DNA of 13,382 nucleotides, taken from contig JBGSIF010000240.1 of the NCBI GenBank assembly GCA_041742635.1, positions 1-13,382 on the forward strand, written 5' to 3'. The position numbers were made by a program, and so were the translations under genes. Each line of letters begins with the position of its first letter. Position 1 is the stretch's first letter. A model generated the notes under the pieces. The model ran no database searches and was not told the DNA's origin. It saw only the letters and a list, made by a program, of their open reading frames with translations. Below, one piece after another: positions 10,413 through 13,382 of this stretch. The DNA comes from JTS-AC122 sp041742635 (GTDB taxonomy: Bacteria > Planctomycetota > Phycisphaerae > Phycisphaerales > UBA1924).

Positions 10413-13382
10413 TCAGTTCTCACTGCTCGCGGCGATCATGCGGAGCCGACATTTTTCCGCCTCGGCGGCGAGTCTGGCCCTGGTCGCGCCTTCGATGCTC
10501 TCGCGCTGGGATGCCGCGCCGCGGGCCTTCCATTCCTTCATCGCCCCTTCGACATCCAAAAGCGCGATGACGGAATCGTCGAGCGGCGCGGGGATGTGCA
10601 ACGGGGTTTTCTCGCGTGCCACCTGCACCTGCTCGCGGCACTTGATCGCTTCATCCATCAGCCGGGAGCGTGTCGCATCATCCAGCCCGGGTTGGAGCGC
10701 GGCCTGTTCGCGCAGCGCGGCTTCGCGCGCCGCCTTGTCTTCGTCCATGGTGACGATGTCCGCGAACTTCATCGGCTCGGGGGCCGAGGGCGAGAGCGAG
10801 CCCATCCCGCCGTTCGCGGGTGGCTCGCCGTTCGTGGCCGCGCCGCCCTCTTCGAGAGACTTGGGCAGGATCCGCCCGCGTCCGCCGAACTCTTTGATGC
10901 GCATGTCTTCGAGCCGGTCACGGTCCTTTTCGTACAGTTCGTCGGCCTCTTCGGTGTTCTCGACGACGATCGGCGTGATAAACGCGAGCAGTTCGGTGTT
11001 GCTCGTGCGGTTCTCGATCGAGTTGAACAACGCACCGATCAGCGGCAGGTCGCCAAGGATCGGAACTTTCCGGTTGATCTTGGATGTTTCGCTCCGCATG
11101 ATGCCCGAGAGCACCACAGTCTGCCCGTTCTTCACGATCAGGTGCGTGGTCGTCTCGCGCCGATCGACGATCAGCGCGTTCTGCACCGTCTGCCCCGGCG
11201 AGACCGACGAGAGTTCGAGGTTGATGTTCAGGTCCACATCCTTCTTGATCGTGATCCGCGGGCGAACCGTCAACTGGATGCCCACGGCACGGTAATCAAA
11301 CGACTGTGTCGGGTTGCCGTTGTTGGTCGTCTGGAGTTCGTTGACGAAGGGGATGTCCTGCCCGTCGAAGAACGAGGCTTCCTGGTTGTCGCTCGTGAAG
11401 ATGCGCGGCTCGGACAGAATGTTCGTCGTGGTCTTCTGCGAGAGCGCCTGGAGCAGCAGGTTCAGGTTGACGTTGGTGTTGAGCACCGATGTATCAAAGA
11501 GGCTATTGATGAGTTCGTTCTTGGTGCCGGTGATCGTGTTGCCGACGCCGATCGAGTTATCGCCGTTGGTCGGCACGATGTTGGAACTGGACCAACGCAG
11601 CCCCAGCGCGGTGGAATCGTCGAGCGACAACTCAACCACGATTGCTGAAATGAGCACTTGGCGTCCCGGCTTATCGAGTTGCTGGACGAGGTTTTCCAGC
11701 CCTTCGCGGTATTCGGCGGGGCACATGACCATCAGCGCGTTCTGCCGCCACACCGGCACGATGCGCACCTTCGAGACGATATTCGACGTCCCGATGTTGT
11801 CCGTCGGCGGGCGGGCACGCTGCCACCAGAAGTTGATGGTGTTCGCGGCGGTGGTGGTGTTGTTGTTGTTCGTGGTCGCCGTGTCGTCGGCGTTGGCGAA
11901 CGGAGATGTGTTGGAATCGGTGTCGCTCAGCCCGGAGGCCTGACGCTGGATCGACGCCAGGGTGCCTTCCTGTGCGATCATGGCGTTGAGTTGATCGGCG
12001 AGTTCTTCCGCCGAGGCGTGCTTGAGTTCGATGATCGTCGGGATCCCCGTGGTCTTGGGCTGATCCAAGTCCTTGATGATCTTCTCGACCGTCTCCATAT
12101 TGTCCGGTGACTTGGCGATGACGACAAGCCGGTTGGAATCCGTCAGCGCGGTGAACGCGAACTGGCCGGCGAGCCGGCTGGCACCCTGCGAGCCGGTGTC
12201 GGAACTGGAGGCGTTGTTCCCGCCGCCGCGTTGGTTGCCCCCTTGGTTGCCGCCGCCCCCAGTGGTGGTTGTGGAACCCGCGCCGCCTTTGCCGAACATT
12301 TCTTCGAGTGCGGTCTTGAGTTTCACCACGTCGGTGTTCTTGATCTCGAAGACCTTGGGAATCACTTGGTCGGGCGCGAGGGGGATATCCCACTCCTTTT
12401 CGATCGCGTCGGCGACCTGATCAAGGATCTTCGCCTCGGCGAGCACGGTCACCGAGTTCTGCTGCGTGTTCGCGCTCGCCCGCAGGTTTTGCGACAGCGA
12501 CGTCGACGACGTGCCCCCTTGATTCGTGCGCCGACGGCCCGCCTGATTCTGGTCGCCCCCGAAGTTCCCCCGGAACCCAAAGTTCTGGTTGTTCTGGTTC
12601 CCCTGCCCGGCTTGGGCCGTGTTGGCACTGAACAGGTCGCGGATGGCGGTGGCGATCTTCTCGGCGTCGGCGAACTTCAACCGGAACGTCCGCGTCTGGA
12701 GCGATTCCGATGCCGGACGATCCAGTTCCTTCACCACCGCTTCGATGCGCTGCAAAAGCCCGATGTTCGCCATCACGACCAACTGGTTCGAGTCCGCGTC
12801 GAGCAGGATCTTCGAGTAATCTGGCATCGTCTTGGCATCTTCAAGCCCCTGCACGATGTTCGCCGCCGAGGCGTGCTCGAGCCTGAAGATCTTCTGGATC
12901 ACCGTGCCCAGGTCGTCGCGCCCCGTGAGATCCTCGTCCGGCCCGATCACCGGCACGTCGCTCTGCGGCAACTCCGCGATGTTCCGCATGATGATCACAT
13001 CGCGCGTCTCGATCACCCCGATCCCTTCCTGCTGCAGCGCGTAGAACACCATGTCCAGCGCACGTGACCGCTTGATCGGCTGGTCGTTGATGATCGTGAT
13101 CTTCCGTGGCAACAGGTCCGGCCGCGGGATCACGACTTTGCCCGTCGCTTCCACGATGAACGGGATGATCTGCTCCACCGTCGTCGCTTTGAACGTCAGC
13201 GGGACGTTCTCGTCGGGCTGGATGATCCGACCCGTGCGAGCGTCGCGCGGCGGGAGTTCACGCGGCTTGCCGTTCTTCCCGCTGCCGTTCGTGGTCTTTG
13301 ACGCGGGTGTTATTGGTGTTGCGTCCGCCGCGGGGGGGGTTGCGGCGGGTGGGGTTGCGGCGGGTGGAGTGGTGCCCGGCGC
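10413..13382 (-). CDS. gspD: Secretin, GspD-type outer-membrane channel, 5'-partial
   Basis: The frame runs from TGA 10413-10415 to the right edge without a stop, giving 989 visible residues. GTG 13178 is internal, because the frame continues through a Pro/Ala/Thr-rich linker and NVPLTFKATTV, the start of an N0-like domain. Numbering here is from 13178. After N0 (1-66) come four N1-like ring domains, at about 97-153, 164-268, 276-373 and 380-503; GspD usually has three. Three of them carry Asn/Gln/Gly/Ser/Thr-rich inserts (185-225, 297-333, 417-446). The secretin domain starts at QVLISAIVVELS (507) and ends in VPILGDLPLIGALF (705-718) and ELLAFITPIVV. A further 180-residue charged helical tail follows. 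Secretins form multimeric outer-membrane pores for type II secretion or type IV pili. No partner genes lie within view, so GspD rather than PilQ is a judgement from domain order. Confidence 0.9.
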   Translation of the reverse strand, partial: APGTTPPAATPPAATPPAADATPITPASKTTNGSGKNGKPRELPPRDARTGRIIQPDENVPLTFKATTVEQIIPFIVEATGKVVIPRPDLLPRKITIINDQPIKRSRALDMVFYALQQEGIGVIETRDVIIMRNIAELPQSDVPVIGPDEDLTGRDDLGTVIQKIFRLEHASAANIVQGLEDAKTMPDYSKILLDADSNQLVVMANIGLLQRIEAVVKELDRPASESLQTRTFRLKFADAEKIATAIRDLFSANTAQAGQGNQNNQNFGFRGNFGGDQNQAGRRRTNQGGTSSTSLSQNLRASANTQQNSVTVLAEAKILDQVADAIEKEWDIPLAPDQVIPKVFEIKNTDVVKLKTALEEMFGKGGAGSTTTTGGGGNQGGNQRGGGNNASSSDTGSQGASRLAGQFAFTALTDSNRLVVIAKSPDNMETVEKIIKDLDQPKTTGIPTIIELKHASAEELADQLNAMIAQEGTLASIQRQASGLSDTDSNTSPFANADDTATTNNNNTTTAANTINFWWQRARPPTDNIGTSNIVSKVRIVPVWRQNALMVMCPAEYREGLENLVQQLDKPGRQVLISAIVVELSLDDSTALGLRWSSSNIVPTNGDNSIGVGNTITGTKNELINSLFDTSVLNTNVNLNLLLQALSQKTTTNILSEPRIFTSDNQEASFFDGQDIPFVNELQTTNNGNPTQSFDYRAVGIQLTVRPRITIKKDVDLNINLELSSVSPGQTVQNALIVDRRETTTHLIVKNGQTVVLSGIMRSETSKINRKVPILGDLPLIGALFNSIENRTSNTELLAFITPIVVENTEEADELYEKDRDRLEDMRIKEFGGRGRILPKSLEEGGAATNGEPPANGGMGSLSPSAPEPMKFADIVTMDEDKAAREAALREQAALQPGLDDATRSRLMDEAIKCREQVQVAREKTPLHIPAPLDDSVIALLDVEGAMKEWKARGAASQRESIEGATRARLAAEAEKCRLRMIAASSEN
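13338..13367 (-). repeat. 15-bp direct repeat encoding a Pro-Pro-Ala-Ala-Thr linker, beside a C8 tract
   Basis: The 15-mer ggttgcggcgggtgg occurs twice back to back (13338-13352 and 13353-13367), encoding two Pro/Ala/Thr pentads on the minus strand. A run of eight G on the plus strand (13332-13339) abuts it. The segment lies in a flexible linker before the N0 domain of the secretin. Both elements are prone to slippage; repeat changes would keep the frame, but a change in the C8 run would break it. Confidence 0.75.

Noticed and set aside
10317..11648. A 443-codon plus-strand frame overlapping the dut end and the secretin
   Set aside because: It starts inside dut and runs opposite a clear secretin domain. 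It has no domain of its own, and the secretin motifs on the other strand decide the matter.
13176..13178. GTG 13178 as the secretin start
   Set aside because: The frame stays open for 68 more codons to the window edge and encodes the first strand of the N0 domain plus a Pro-rich linker, so the true start lies outside.
1..13382. tRNA, rRNA, CRISPR array, IS element or prophage
   Set aside because: I found no cloverleaf-like sequence, regular spaced repeats, transposase motifs or terminal inverted repeats by reading; coding sequence fills nearly the whole window.

Overview
The window most likely comes from a planctomycete of the class Phycisphaerae or a close relative. The DNA is GC-rich. The first gene ends in paired Ca-binding EF-hand loops of the form DFNNDGxxNSQDFFDF, a C-terminal signature I associate with exported proteins of that group. 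Several other genes carry signal peptides or lipoboxes. The assignment is inferred from sequence style only.

Layout, left to right. (1) 2-1108 (+): the 3' end of a large modular exported protein with a dockerin-like tail, followed by a clear intrinsic terminator. (2) 1224-2711 (+): the AAA+ ATPase RarA/MgsA, with an unusual insert that holds a nested, out-of-frame small ORF with its own Shine-Dalgarno. (3) 2748-3173 (-): a HIT-family protein, convergent with rarA. (4) 3279-3647 (+): a small lipoprotein of unknown function. (5) 3675-4844 (-): a TlpA-like thioredoxin lipoprotein with a helical C-terminal half. (6) 4980-7040 and 7128-9890 (+): two tandem paralogous exported M1 metallo-aminopeptidases, the second with a long HEAT-like tail. 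(7) 9932-10396 (+): dUTPase. (8) 10413 to the right edge (-): a secretin of the GspD type, open at its 5' end, with an extra N1-like domain and Asn/Gln/Gly-rich loops.

The products fall into nucleotide and genome maintenance (RarA, dUTPase, HIT protein) and cell-envelope functions: an exported EF-hand protein, two lipoproteins, an envelope thiol-disulfide protein, a pair of exported peptidases and an outer-membrane secretin. The two peptidases probably form one transcription unit. I see no single pathway joining everything, and no phage, IS element, CRISPR array, tRNA or rRNA. No gene-free stretch exceeds about 135 bp.

Two signals deserve attention. First, four genes (rarA, HIT, tlpA-like, dut) have a TAnnnT hexamer 5-7 nt before the ATG and no Shine-Dalgarno, which predicts leaderless mRNAs; other genes here have GGAG or GGGAG sites. 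Second, codons 243-275 of the rarA frame (counted from the upstream TTG) lose the GC3 bias of the gene, while the +1 frame over the same bases has it and encodes a 33-residue hydrophobic peptide with a basic tail.
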